From NCBI RefSeq assembly GCF_006716785.1, contig NZ_VFPQ01000001.1, forward strand, positions 1,364,001-1,428,000: DNA of 64,000 nucleotides. The letters are read 5' to 3'. This DNA is from Thermopolyspora flexuosa. Lineage in GTDB: Bacteria > Actinomycetota > Actinomycetes > Streptosporangiales > Streptosporangiaceae. The position numbers and the translations under genes were made by a program. Every line of letters begins with the position of its first letter. Positions within the stretch are counted from its first letter, which is position 1. Of the stretch, positions 1 through 8,541 are shown one piece after another. The notes below the pieces were generated by a model. It ran no database searches and was not told the origin of the DNA. It saw only the letters and a list, made by a program, of their open reading frames with translations.

Positions 1-1
1 C

Positions 2-427
2 CGCTGGCTCGACCGCCCGGTGCAGGAGTCGGTGATCCAGGACGTGGAGATCCCGGTCGAGCGCGGCGCCGACTTCCTCGCCTTCTTCCACGAGAAGGTC
101 GGCATGACGCCGGTGTGGATGTGCCCGCTCAAGGCACAGGAGCACTGGCCGCTCTACCCGATGGAGCCGAACCGGCTGTACGTCAACTTCGGCTTCTGGG
201 GCATGGTCCCGCTGCCCCGCGGGCAATACGACGGGTACTACAACCGCCTGATCGAGAAGGCCGTGCACGATCTCGAGGGCCACAAGTCGCTGTACTCCAC
301 GTCGTTCTACCCCCGCGAGGAGTTCTGGCGCCTCTACAACGGGGACGCCTACTGGCCGGTCAAGCGGGCCTACGACCCCGACGGCAGGCTTCTCGACCTC
401 TACGACAAGTGCGTCCGGGGGCGTTAG
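2..427 (+). CDS. FAD-binding oxidoreductase, C-terminal part (10-methyl fatty acid reductase, TmsA/BfaA-like)
   Basis: This is the last ~141 codons of a gene that starts before the window. The reading frame is open from base 2 to TAG at 425-427. The segment is rich in Trp, Tyr and Pro, as in the C-terminal substrate domain of the DHCR24/FAD-linked oxidoreductase family; the flavin-binding domain would lie outside the window. Only 13 bases separate it from the next ATG, so the two genes form an operon. In actinobacteria, a FAD reductase next to a CFA-type methyltransferase makes 10-methyl branched fatty acids: the methyltransferase forms a 10-methylene acyl chain and the reductase saturates it with NADPH. 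The assignment is family knowledge plus context, since the cofactor motif itself is not visible. Confidence 0.7.
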   Translation, partial: RWLDRPVQESVIQDVEIPVERGADFLAFFHEKVGMTPVWMCPLKAQEHWPLYPMEPNRLYVNFGFWGMVPLPRGQYDGYYNRLIEKAVHDLEGHKSLYSTSFYPREEFWRLYNGDAYWPVKRAYDPDGRLLDLYDKCVRGR

Positions 428-440
428 GAGGTTTCACCGG

Positions 441-1703
441 ATGACCACACTCGCGCGGATCTTCGAGAGGATCGTGGGCGACGACGTCGGGGTCGCGTTC
501 TCGGCCTACGACGGCAGCAAGGCGGGTCCGGACGACGCCGACATCAGGATCGAGGTGAAGTCCCCCATCGCGGTGGCCTACCTCGCCCAGGCGCCGGGCG
601 AGCTGGGCCTCGCCCGGGCGTACGTGTCCGGCCACATCGACGTGCACGGCGACCTGTACACGCTGCTGTCGCGCATGTGGTCGCTCACCCTCAACGACCT
701 GCCGCTGCGCGAGAAGCTCGACGCCATCCGGTCGCTCGGGGTCAAGCCGCTGCTCATGCGGGTGCCCCCGCCGCCGCAGGAGGTACGGCGCAGCGCCCTG
801 GCCCGCCTCGGCAGCCGGCACGCCAAGCAGCGGGACGCCAAGGCGATCAGCCACCACTACGACGTCTCCAACCGGTTCTACGAGTGGGTGCTCGGCCCCT
901 CCATGACCTACACCTGCGCGGTGTTCCCCAAGGAGGACTCCACCCTGGAGGAGGCCCAGTACACCAAGCACGACCTGGTGGCCAGGAAGCTCGGCCTCCG
1001 GCCCGGGATGCGGCTGCTCGACGTCGGCTGCGGCTGGGGCGGCATGGTGATGCACGCGGCCGAGAAGTACGGCGTCAAGGCGCTCGGCGTGACGCTGTCC
1101 CGGCAGCAGGCCGAGTGGGCGCAGAAGGCGATCGCCGAGCGCGGGCTCGGTGACCTCGCCGAGGTCCGGCACATGGACTACCGCGACGTGACCGAGACCG
1201 GCTTCGACGCGATCAGCTCCATCGGCCTCACCGAGCACATCGGCAAGGACAACCTGCCGTTCTACTTCCGCTTCCTCAACTCCAAGCTCAAGCCGGGCGG
1301 GCGGCTGCTCAACCACTGCATCACCCGGCCCACCGGCAAGGAGAAGACGATCAACACCGGCGGGTTCATCAACCGCTACATCTTCCCGGACGGGGAGCTG
1401 GAGTCGGTCGGCTACCTGATCCGGCAGATGGAGGACAACGGCTTCGAGATCCGGCACGAGGAGAACCTGCGCGAGCACTACGCCAAGACGCTGCGGTTCT
1501 GGTGCGCCAACCTCGAGGAGCACTGGGACGAGGCGGTGCAGGAGGTCGGCCGGGCGATCGCCCGGATCTGGCGCCTCTACATGGCCGGGTGCATCGTCGG
1601 CTTCGAGCGCAACAAGGTCCAGCTCCACCAGGTGCTCGCGGTGAAGCTGGAGTCCGACGGCACCTCGCACGTGCCGCTGCGGCCCGCCGTCGACTGGCCC
1701 TGA
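441..1703 (+). CDS. CFA-type SAM-dependent fatty acyl phospholipid methyltransferase (TmsB/BfaB-like)
   Basis: 420 aa, Mycolic_PCS/cyclopropane-fatty-acyl-phospholipid synthase family. An N-terminal domain of about 130 residues precedes a Rossmann methyltransferase fold. The SAM-binding motif LLDVGCGWGG lies at about residues 192-201. The family signature around the bicarbonate/active-site region (HYDVSN, YTCAVF) is also present. ATG 441 is preceded by AGGAGG, which overlaps the stop of the upstream FAD reductase. The enzyme transfers methyl from SAM to the double bond of an unsaturated phospholipid acyl chain at the membrane surface. With the reductase partner upstream, 10-methyl (tuberculostearate-like) products are more likely than cyclopropane rings. 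A perfect GC hairpin follows the stop. Confidence 0.85.
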   Translation: MTTLARIFERIVGDDVGVAFSAYDGSKAGPDDADIRIEVKSPIAVAYLAQAPGELGLARAYVSGHIDVHGDLYTLLSRMWSLTLNDLPLREKLDAIRSLGVKPLLMRVPPPPQEVRRSALARLGSRHAKQRDAKAISHHYDVSNRFYEWVLGPSMTYTCAVFPKEDSTLEEAQYTKHDLVARKLGLRPGMRLLDVGCGWGGMVMHAAEKYGVKALGVTLSRQQAEWAQKAIAERGLGDLAEVRHMDYRDVTETGFDAISSIGLTEHIGKDNLPFYFRFLNSKLKPGGRLLNHCITRPTGKEKTINTGGFINRYIFPDGELESVGYLIRQMEDNGFEIRHEENLREHYAKTLRFWCANLEEHWDEAVQEVGRAIARIWRLYMAGCIVGFERNKVQLHQVLAVKLESDGTSHVPLRPAVDWP

Positions 1704-1719
1704 CCGAGCCTCGGACACG

Positions 1720-1759
1720 GGTACGGCCCGCCTCGGCGACGCGGAAGGCGGGCCGTACC
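1720..1759. terminator. bidirectional hairpin terminator
   Basis: A perfect 13-bp stem (arms 1720-1732 and 1747-1759, left arm GGTACGGCCCGCC) with a 14-nt loop sits between two convergent genes. There is no clear U-tract on either side. Confidence 0.7.
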
Positions 1760-1823
1760 GGGACGGACGCGGATCCGGCCGCGGGCCGGTCCCAGCTCGG
1801 GGTCGGGACCGGGCCGTCGGCCG

Positions 1824-3386
1824 TCAGCCGCGCAGCTCGCGCTTGAGGATCTTGCCGGTGGCGGTCATCGGCAGCGAGTCACGGAACTCGACGATGCGCG
1901 GGTACTTGTAAGCGGCCATGTGCTCCTTGGCCCAGGCGATCAGCTCCTCCTCGGTGATCTTCGCGCCCGGGTTGAGGATCACGTACGCCTTGATCTCCTC
2001 GCCGTGCTCCTCGTGGGGCACGCCGACGACGGCCGCGAGCGAGACCGCCTCGTGGCCCATGAGGACCTCCTCGACCTCCCGCGGGTAGACGTTGAACCCG
2101 CCGCGGATGATCATGTCCTTCGCCCGGTCCACGATCGCGTAGTAGCCGTCGGCGTCCCGGGTGGCGATGTCCCCGGTGCGGAACCAGCCGTCCCGCATCA
2201 CCTCGGCGGTCGCCTCGGGCCGCTTGTAGTAGCCCTTCATCACGTTGTGCCCGCGGATCGCGATCTCGCCCGGGCCCTCGCCCTCGACCGTGTTCCAGTC
2301 GGGGTCGACGAGCTTCATCTCCACGCCCCAGATCGGGGTGCCGATCGTGCCGGGCTTCGCCGGGCGGCCCGGCTGGTTGAAGCTCGCCACCGGCGAGGTC
2401 TCCGACAGGCCGTACCCCTCGAGGATCTGCACGCCGAAGTGCTGCTCGAAGTCCTTGAGCAGCTCCACCGGGAGCGACGCGCCGCCGGAGACGCAGGTCT
2501 GCAGCGAGTCCGGGACCTCGGCGCCCTCGTTCTTCGCCGCCGACACCAGGCCCCAGTACATCGTGGGCACGCCGGCGAAGAACGTCACCTTCTCCTTGCG
2601 CATGAGCTCGAGCGCGGGCTTCGCCTCGAAGCGCGGCATGAGCACGATCGTGCCGCGGCGCAGGAAGCCGGTGTTCATCACCACGGACTGGCCGAACGAG
2701 TGGAACAGCGGCAGCACGCCGAGGTAGACGTCCACCTCGGCCGCCTTCTCGAACATCGTGTTCGAGACCATGGCGTTCATGAGCATGTTCATGTGGGTGA
2801 GCTCGGCGCCCTTGGGGCGGCCGGTGGTGCCGCTGGTGTAGAGGATCACCGCGGTGTCGTCCGGCTCGGTCTGAACCGTTTCGAACTCCCCGGACACGCC
2901 GTCGAGCGCGCCCCAGATCGTGTCGGCGCCCTCGATCGACGAGGTGGTGGCGAGCGCGGTCGCGGGCAGCACGATGAAGTTCTTCGGGTCCACGTCGGAG
3001 CGGGACCGGGCGTGCTCGTCCCACGCCTCCTTGCCGCGCTGCCCGAGCGGGAGCTCCGGGGTGCCCTCGAAGCAGAAGAACACCTTGGAGTCGGAGTCGT
3101 CGAGGTGGTACGCGATCTCACGCGTCTGCAGCAGCACGTTGAGCGGCACCACCGTGGCGCCGGCCTTGAGGATGCCGTAGTAGACGAACGGGAAGTAGGG
3201 CAGGTTCGGGCAGGCGATCGCGACCTTGTCCCCTCTGCCGATGCCGCGGGAGGCGAGCAGGTTCGCCACCTGGTTCGCCACCGTATTGATCATCGAGTAG
3301 GGGAGCCGCATGTCGCCGAAGACGATCGCGGTCCTGTCGGGGGTGACCCGGGCGCTGTCCTCCAGGACGATCGAAAGGTTCAGCAT
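1824..3386 (-). CDS. long-chain fatty acid--CoA ligase (AMP-forming)
   Basis: 520 aa, ANL (acyl/aryl-CoA synthetase) superfamily. The P-loop-like motif YTSGTTGRPKGAE is near residue 182. The glycine-rich adenylate motif GYGLSET and the hinge/A8 region (FNVYPREVEE) follow, and the C-terminal catalytic lysine lies in TGKILKRELR. The enzyme activates fatty acids to acyl-CoA through an acyl-adenylate in the cytosol. The start is placed at the ATG preceded by AAGGAGA. The longer open frame upstream has no ribosome-binding site and reads through the promoter region. A 16-bp imperfect palindrome about 54 bp upstream suggests control by a TetR-type fatty-acid regulator. The gene converges on the lipid methyltransferase, so a role in acyl-chain metabolism fits. 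Substrate length is not determined. Confidence 0.88.
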   Translation of the reverse strand: MLNLSIVLEDSARVTPDRTAIVFGDMRLPYSMINTVANQVANLLASRGIGRGDKVAIACPNLPYFPFVYYGILKAGATVVPLNVLLQTREIAYHLDDSDSKVFFCFEGTPELPLGQRGKEAWDEHARSRSDVDPKNFIVLPATALATTSSIEGADTIWGALDGVSGEFETVQTEPDDTAVILYTSGTTGRPKGAELTHMNMLMNAMVSNTMFEKAAEVDVYLGVLPLFHSFGQSVVMNTGFLRRGTIVLMPRFEAKPALELMRKEKVTFFAGVPTMYWGLVSAAKNEGAEVPDSLQTCVSGGASLPVELLKDFEQHFGVQILEGYGLSETSPVASFNQPGRPAKPGTIGTPIWGVEMKLVDPDWNTVEGEGPGEIAIRGHNVMKGYYKRPEATAEVMRDGWFRTGDIATRDADGYYAIVDRAKDMIIRGGFNVYPREVEEVLMGHEAVSLAAVVGVPHEEHGEEIKAYVILNPGAKITEEELIAWAKEHMAAYKYPRIVEFRDSLPMTATGKILKRELRG

Positions 3387-3858
3387 CGAACTCTCCTTGG
3401 TTCGCCACGTACGGCTGGCGCCATATTCGCATTCCGACATACCTACCGGTACGTAGCGGTTGATTACAGATTGGTACAGGAGCGATATAGAACCGCGGAC
3501 CTGCGCCGGGCTGCTCCCTACCCGGGCGCTGATCAGCGCAATCTCCGGTGGCCGGATCGCGCCGTGGCGGACGGGCGCGCGAGGGCTCGCGGCGCGGCTG
3601 CGCACGCCGGTTCGGGATCGGGACGAGACGTTGACGCTCCGCCGCGCGTTCGTGATCGTGCGTGACGCGCCCGGTCGGCGCGCGTCCGAGCGTGGCGGGG
3701 CGCGATGTGGCGAACCAGGGGAGAGGGCCGCCCGGTACGGCGGGCGGCGGGCGTGGCGGACGGCCGGGATCGTCGGGTACGGCGAAACGGCGGGCCGTGC
3801 CGTACCCGGTCGCGTCGTGGCCCGCCGCGGCGGCGGGCGGGCCGCGGCGGGCCGGAGG
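3387..3858. other. non-coding gap
   Basis: It holds the acyl-CoA ligase leader and the palindrome at 3440-3455. Beyond about 3500 I see only GC-rich sequence with out-of-frame ORFs and one copy of the dispersed 12-mer GCCGTGCCGTAC at 3794-3805. Confidence 0.6.
3440..3455. promoter_or_regulatory. candidate TetR-type operator upstream of acyl-CoA ligase
   Basis: TACCTACCGGTACGTA is a 16-bp palindrome with 7 of 8 pairs matched around a perfect TACCGGTA core. It lies about 54 bp 5' of the ligase start codon in an otherwise non-coding stretch. Size and symmetry suit a TetR/FadR-like repressor; no such regulator gene is in the window. Confidence 0.4.
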
Positions 3859-5421
3859 TCAGGAGCCGGTGATGCGCACCGAGCTGAACACCGTGTTGAT
3901 GTCGGGGCGCAGCTCGCGCCGGGTGTCCGGCACGGACATGTAGACGATCGACGGCAGCTTCCGGCCGGTGTCGATCGCCGCCACCACCATCGTGGTCTTA
4001 CTCTCGCCGGCGGTGACCTGGTACGCCATGAGCTGGCCGTTCCGGCCGCCGATCGTCAGCTTCTGCTGGACGGTCTTCACGACCGTGTTGCCCTTGGGGA
4101 AGAACTTCAGCCGGGCGTGGTAGGCGACCGCGCTCACCACCGGGGTGAGCTTGTCCGGCGAGGTGTACCTCGAGGCGAGCTGCTCCGGCAGCGGGCCGGT
4201 CATCAGCTGGGCGTACTGCGGCTTGCCGGTCGGGTCCTTGCCCGCCGCGACGTACTGGCGCGTGGTGTAGCCGTAGGCGGTGCGGATCCTCTCGCCGCGC
4301 GGGTCCTCCCGCCACAGGCCGCCGAGCCGCGGCACGCTGATCCCCGCCGTCGGGTCGGTGATCGTGCCGTTCACCGGGGAGGCCTGCCCGGTGTACCTGG
4401 GCAGCCGGGTACGGGTCGGGGCCGGCTTGGTGGACGCCGTGGCGTTCGCCGACGGCGTGCTCTGGGCGGCCGCCGCCTCCTCGTCGCCGCCGGACAGCGG
4501 ACCGCCGACGAACGCCCAGACGATCACGCCGACGAGCGCGACGGCCACCGTGCCCGCGAACGCGTACAGCCAGAAGGGACGGCCCTCCTTGGCGAGCTCC
4601 TCCTCGTCGCCGATCGCCTGGTAGTTCTCGCCGAAGACGGTGTTCCACAGCTCCTGCTGGCGCTCCGGCGGCGGCGTCTTCGGGCCGCTGATCTGACCGG
4701 CGGTGACGAACGGCCGGTAGGGGTCGTCGTCCGGCGCGTTGCCCTGCGGACCACCCTGCGGTCCGCCGGGACCCTGCTGGGGACGGCCCTGCGCGGGCCC
4801 CTGGGGGTGGCCCTGCGGCTGGGGACCCTGGGGTCCGCCCTGCGGCCCGCCCGGTGCCTGGCCCTGCGGACCACCCTGCGGCCGGCCCTGGGGTCCGCCG
4901 TGGCCCTGCTGCTCCGGCGGGCGGCCGTGCGGCTGTCCATGCGGGCCACCGGGGCCTTGCCCCTGGGGCGGACGGCCCTGCGGCGGCGGTCCCTGGTGGG
5001 GCTGCGGCCCGCCCTGCGGCCGCGGGCCGGGCGGCTGCGGGCCGTGCTGCTGATGCGGACCGGGCTGCGGCCGACCCTGCTGGTGCGGGCCACCGTGCTG
5101 CTGCGGGGGACCCTGCGGCGGGCGGCCGGGCGGCGGCTGCTGCGGCCGGGGTCCGGGACGGCCTTCGGGATGCGGCCCACGGCCGCGCTCGGCCTCGCCC
5201 TGCCGCGTCCCGGCGTCACCGGCCACCGGGGCGGAGAACGGCTGCGGCGCGGGGCCGGAGGAGTGCGGCGCCGAGGGGTGGCCGCCGCCGTACGGGCCCT
5301 GAGGCTGCGGGCCGGGACGCGGGCCGCCCGGCGCGCCGGGGGCACGGTGCCCGGACTCCTGCCCCGAAGGCGTCTGCGGCCAGGACGGCGTCGGAGGCCG
5401 GTCGCTGTGCTCCGTAGCCAT
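3859..5421 (-). CDS. Pro/Gln/Gly-rich single-pass membrane protein of unknown function
   Basis: 520 aa. The start is the ATG preceded by GGGAGG ten bases upstream. The longer frame 5' of it has no such site. Residues from about 10 to 235 are low-complexity, dominated by Pro, Gly, Gln, His and Arg, with degenerate GGPQGRPQ-like units; this part would be cytoplasmic. A single transmembrane helix sits near residues 281-304 (FWLYAFAGTVAVALVGVIVW). An extracytoplasmic domain of about 200 residues follows, with mixed alpha/beta character and no motif I recognise. Similar proteins occur widely in actinomycetes as hypothetical membrane proteins. A role at the cell envelope, with the disordered N-terminus as interaction platform, is inference only. 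It is transcribed divergently from leuS. Confidence 0.7.
   Translation of the reverse strand: MATEHSDRPPTPSWPQTPSGQESGHRAPGAPGGPRPGPQPQGPYGGGHPSAPHSSGPAPQPFSAPVAGDAGTRQGEAERGRGPHPEGRPGPRPQQPPPGRPPQGPPQQHGGPHQQGRPQPGPHQQHGPQPPGPRPQGGPQPHQGPPPQGRPPQGQGPGGPHGQPHGRPPEQQGHGGPQGRPQGGPQGQAPGGPQGGPQGPQPQGHPQGPAQGRPQQGPGGPQGGPQGNAPDDDPYRPFVTAGQISGPKTPPPERQQELWNTVFGENYQAIGDEEELAKEGRPFWLYAFAGTVAVALVGVIVWAFVGGPLSGGDEEAAAAQSTPSANATASTKPAPTRTRLPRYTGQASPVNGTITDPTAGISVPRLGGLWREDPRGERIRTAYGYTTRQYVAAGKDPTGKPQYAQLMTGPLPEQLASRYTSPDKLTPVVSAVAYHARLKFFPKGNTVVKTVQQKLTIGGRNGQLMAYQVTAGESKTTMVVAAIDTGRKLPSIVYMSVPDTRRELRPDINTVFSSVRITGS
4740..5170. repeat. degenerate repeat encoding Pro/Gln/Gly-rich tract
   Basis: On the + strand the unit CCCTGCGGWCC and variants recur at short intervals, matching the GGPQG-type repeats of the membrane protein encoded on the other strand. 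The copies are imperfect, so this looks like expanded low-complexity coding sequence, not a recent array. Confidence 0.6.
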
Positions 5422-5760
5422 GGCTGGCGTTCCTCCCGCGGTCATGCCCGGTCTTGAAGGCGTCGGCATGATCTCATGCGCGCCCGGGTGTTCCGCAGGC
5501 GAACCGAAGAACGCGTCCCTGAACCGCTGTCCAGAGGGTTCCGTCGGAGGGTCCTGCATCGGCAGGTCCCATTCCGCTGAATTGTGCTCCGGTCCCGGCT
5601 GGACTGAGTTGGCCACGCGACGAGGGTAGTCTAATGGGACATAGGAGGTCACAACGGATCTATCACCATCGGGTATCGCCTTCCCGGCCGTTTCATTGCG
5701 TGATCTCCGGCGGCGACGGCGGGCGAAGGCGATGAATGCCCCTTGCAACCTGCGCTAGTC
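5422..5760. other. intergenic region between divergent membrane protein gene and leuS
   Basis: It contains the 5' leader of the membrane protein and the promoter region of leuS. A possible sigma-A promoter for leuS is TTGCAA at 5743-5748 and CAGTAT at 5764-5769, but the 15-nt spacing is short. I find no gene here. Confidence 0.4.
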
Positions 5761-5790
5761 TTGCAGTATGCGTTCCGCGACCCTTAGCAG

Positions 5791-5831
5791 GCCGCATCGA
5801 CCAAGGTGATGGAGTGACCGGTCGATGCGGC
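5791..5831 (+). promoter_or_regulatory. leuS leader upstream hairpin
   Basis: A perfect 12-bp stem: GCCGCATCGACC at 5791-5802 pairs with its complement at 5820-5831. It can be extended by three pairs (5787-5789 with 5832-5834) past one bulged G. The apical loop carries GGAG at 5811-5814, and the 3' arm carries the start codon of the 6-codon leader peptide. Confidence 0.65.
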
Positions 5832-5845
5832 TGCCCCTCGTGTGA
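5825..5845 (+). CDS. putative leuS leader peptide, MRLPLV
   Basis: A six-codon ORF (ATG CGG CTG CCC CTC GTG TGA) with GGAG ten bases upstream. Two of six codons are leucine. The stop codon falls in the loop of the following terminator-like hairpin, so a ribosome held at either Leu codon would cover the hairpin's 5' arm. This fits ribosome-mediated attenuation by charged tRNA-Leu. The peptide itself need have no function. Confidence 0.5.
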   Translation: MRLPLV

Positions 5846-5861
5846 TCCGGGGGGTTTCTTT
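5834..5861 (+). terminator. leuS leader attenuator hairpin
   Basis: CCCCTCG at 5834-5840 pairs with CGGGGGG at 5848-5854 (7 bp including one G-U) around a 7-nt loop, followed at once by TTTCTTT. There is no gene on this strand upstream to terminate, so the hairpin sits inside the leuS leader and is best read as an attenuator. Confidence 0.6.
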
Positions 5862-5914
5862 GTGGGCTGGATCGGTCGGTCGCCGGCACGGACGTGAAAA
5901 AAGGGAACGACCTC

Positions 5915-8374
5915 ATGAGCGAGCAGTACGACCCGAAGGCGCTGCAGGAGAAGTGGCAGCCACGCTGGGAGGAGCTGGACCCATTCCGCGCCGAGGAGAG
6001 CGCGGACGACCCGCGCCCCCGCAAGTACCTGCTCGACATGTTCCCCTACCCATCGGGTGACCTTCACATGGGTCACGGCGAGGCGTTCGCCATCGCCGAC
6101 GTGCTGGCCCGGTACTGGTTCCACAAGGGCTACAACGTGCTGCACCCGATCGGGTGGGACTCCTTCGGGCTGCCGGCCGAGAACGCCGCGATCAAACGGA
6201 ACGCGCACCCGGCCGAGTGGACGTACTCGAACATCGACACGCAGGCCGCCTCGTTCCGCCGCTACGGCATCTCCTTCGACTGGTCCCGGCGCCTGCACAC
6301 CAGCGACCCCGAGTACTACCGCTGGAACCAGTGGCTGTTCCTGCGCTTCTACGAGCGCGGCCTCGCCTACCGCAAGGACGGCCTGGTCAACTGGTGCCCG
6401 CAGGACCAGACCGTGCTCGCCAACGAGCAGGTGGTGAACGGCCGCTGCGAGCGCTGCGGCACCGAGGTGGTCCGCCGCAAGCTCACCCAGTGGTACTTCA
6501 AGATCACTGAGTACGCGCAGCGGCTGCTCGACGACATGGCCCAGCTCGAGGGCGGCTGGCCGGAGCGCGTGCTCACCATGCAGCGCAACTGGATCGGCCG
6601 GTCCACCGGCGCGGACGTGCAGTTCCGCATCGAGGGCCGGGAGGAGCCGGTCACCGTCTTCACCACGCGCCCGGACACCCTGTACGGCGCGACGTTCTTC
6701 GTGATCGCCGCGGACTCGCCGCTCGCCGAGGAGGTGTGCGCCCCGGACCGGCGGGCCGACCTGGAGGCGTACCGGGCCGAGGTGGCGAAGCTCTCCGACA
6801 TCGAGCGGCTGTCCACCGAGAAGGAGAAGACCGGCGTCTTCCTCGGCACGTACGCGATCAACCCGGTGAACGGCGAGCGCCTCCCGGTGTGGGCGGCCGA
6901 CTACGTGCTCGCCGACTACGGCCACGGCGCGATCATGGCGGTGCCCGCGCACGACCAGCGCGACCTCGACTTCGCCCGCAAGTTCGGGCTGCCGGTGCGG
7001 GTCGTGGTCGACACCGGCGAGCCCGACCCGGCCGAGACCGGCGTCGCCACCCCGGGCGAGGGCACGCTGGTCAACTCCGGCCCGCTCAACGGCCTGAGCA
7101 AGAGCGAGGCGATCGCCAAGATCATCGAGATCCTCGAGGAGCAGGGCACCGGCAAGGCCGCGGTCAACTTCCGGCTGCGCGACTGGCTCGTCTCCCGCCA
7201 GCGGTTCTGGGGCACGCCGATCCCGATCATCCACTGCCCGGACTGCGGCGAGGTCCCGGTGCCGGACGACCAGCTCCCGGTCACCCTGCCCGACCTGCGC
7301 GGCGAGGCGCTCGCGCCGAAGGGCATCTCCCCGCTCGCCGGCGCCACCGACTGGGTGAACGTCGACTGTCCCAAGTGCGGCAACCCCGCCAAGCGGGACA
7401 CCGACACGATGGACACCTTCGTCGACTCCTCCTGGTACTTCCTGCGGTACATCTCGCCGCACCACGAGGAGGGACCGTTCGACGTCGAGCGGGTGCGCAA
7501 GTGGCTGCCGGTCGACCAGTACGTCGGCGGCGTCGAGCACGCCGTGCTGCACCTGCTGTACTCCCGGTTCTTCACCAAGGTCCTGTACGACATGGGCCTG
7601 GTCGACTTCACCGAGCCGTTCACCCGGCTGCTCAACCAGGGCCAGGTGATCAACCAGGGCAAGGCGATGTCGAAGTCGCTCGGCAACGGCGTCGACCTCG
7701 GTGAGCAGATCGACAAGTACGGCGTCGACGCGGTGCGGCTCACCATGGTCTTCGCCGGCCCGCCGGAGGACGACATCGACTGGGCCGACGTCTCGCCGGG
7801 CGCGTCGCAGAAGTACCTCGCCCGCGCGCTGCGGGTGATGACCGAGGCCGGTGCCGCGAGCGAGCCCGGCATCTCGTTCGAGAACGGCGACCTGGAGCTG
7901 CGCCGGATCACCCACCGGACGATCGACGAGGTCACCCGGCTCGTCGAGTCCTACCGGTTCAACGTCGCCGTGGCGCGGATGATGGAGCTCACCTCCGCGA
8001 TCCGCAAGGCGATCGACAGCGGGCCGGGCGCGGCCGACCCGGCGGTGCGCGAGGCCGCCGAGGCGCTGGCGATCATGCTCTCCCTGGTCGCGCCGTACGT
8101 CGCCGAGGAGGGCTGGGAGCGGCTGGGCCACGGGCCGACGATCACCCGCGTGCCCTGGCCGGAGGCCGACCCGGCGCTGCTCGTGGTCGAGTCGGTCACC
8201 TGCGTCGTGCAGGTCGCGGGCAAGGTGCGCGACCGCCTGGAGGTCTCCCCGGACATCTCCGAGTCCGAGCTGCAGGCCCTGGCGCTCGCCTCCCAGAAGG
8301 TGCAGGCCTACCTGTCCGGTGAGCCGCGCAAGGTGATCGTCCGCGCGCCCAAGCTGGTGAACATCGTTCCCTGA
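5915..8374 (+). CDS. leuS: leucyl-tRNA synthetase
   Basis: 819 aa, class Ia aminoacyl-tRNA synthetase of bacterial LeuRS type, cytosolic. The HIGH motif appears as HMGH at residues 51-54 and KMSKS as AMSKS near residue 585. Between them lie the CP1 editing domain and a zinc-binding insertion with CPDCG and CPKCG pairs. The C-terminal tRNA-binding domains are complete. The start is the ATG 9 nt after AAGGG. A GTG seven codons upstream is in frame but less well placed. The enzyme attaches leucine to tRNA-Leu and hydrolyses mischarged products. Expression is probably set by the leader attenuator. A 14-bp hairpin with a U-run ends the transcript. Confidence 0.97.
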   Translation: MSEQYDPKALQEKWQPRWEELDPFRAEESADDPRPRKYLLDMFPYPSGDLHMGHGEAFAIADVLARYWFHKGYNVLHPIGWDSFGLPAENAAIKRNAHPAEWTYSNIDTQAASFRRYGISFDWSRRLHTSDPEYYRWNQWLFLRFYERGLAYRKDGLVNWCPQDQTVLANEQVVNGRCERCGTEVVRRKLTQWYFKITEYAQRLLDDMAQLEGGWPERVLTMQRNWIGRSTGADVQFRIEGREEPVTVFTTRPDTLYGATFFVIAADSPLAEEVCAPDRRADLEAYRAEVAKLSDIERLSTEKEKTGVFLGTYAINPVNGERLPVWAADYVLADYGHGAIMAVPAHDQRDLDFARKFGLPVRVVVDTGEPDPAETGVATPGEGTLVNSGPLNGLSKSEAIAKIIEILEEQGTGKAAVNFRLRDWLVSRQRFWGTPIPIIHCPDCGEVPVPDDQLPVTLPDLRGEALAPKGISPLAGATDWVNVDCPKCGNPAKRDTDTMDTFVDSSWYFLRYISPHHEEGPFDVERVRKWLPVDQYVGGVEHAVLHLLYSRFFTKVLYDMGLVDFTEPFTRLLNQGQVINQGKAMSKSLGNGVDLGEQIDKYGVDAVRLTMVFAGPPEDDIDWADVSPGASQKYLARALRVMTEAGAASEPGISFENGDLELRRITHRTIDEVTRLVESYRFNVAVARMMELTSAIRKAIDSGPGAADPAVREAAEALAIMLSLVAPYVAEEGWERLGHGPTITRVPWPEADPALLVVESVTCVVQVAGKVRDRLEVSPDISESELQALALASQKVQAYLSGEPRKVIVRAPKLVNIVP

Positions 8375-8387
8375 CGGACCTGACGAA

Positions 8388-8432
8388 CGTACGGCCCGCG
8401 AGCGCGTCCGTCGCGGGCCGTACGGCGTTTTT
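8388..8432 (+). terminator. leuS terminator
   Basis: A perfect 14-bp stem (8388-8401 with 8411-8424, left arm CGTACGGCCCGCGA) and a 9-nt loop, followed by GCGTTTTTC. This is the most canonical intrinsic terminator in the window. Confidence 0.9.
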
Positions 8433-8541
8433 CACGGGGGCGGCGGGGGACCCGCCGCCCGCACGCGTGTGGCCCGGCACGGTCACCTGGCCGTCCGGGC
8501 GGCGATGATCCGGCCGGGGCCTGGCCGGCCGGTCGTCGGGC

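Noticed and set aside
3387-3403. CGAAC-N8-GTTCG near the acyl-CoA ligase start as a second LexA box
   Set aside because: Spacing is 8 instead of 4 and it overlaps the ribosome site; it looks like chance.
5787-5861. T-box riboswitch in leuS leader
   Set aside because: No AGGGTGGNACCGCG-like T-box sequence or specifier-loop layout; the hairpins fit peptide attenuation instead.
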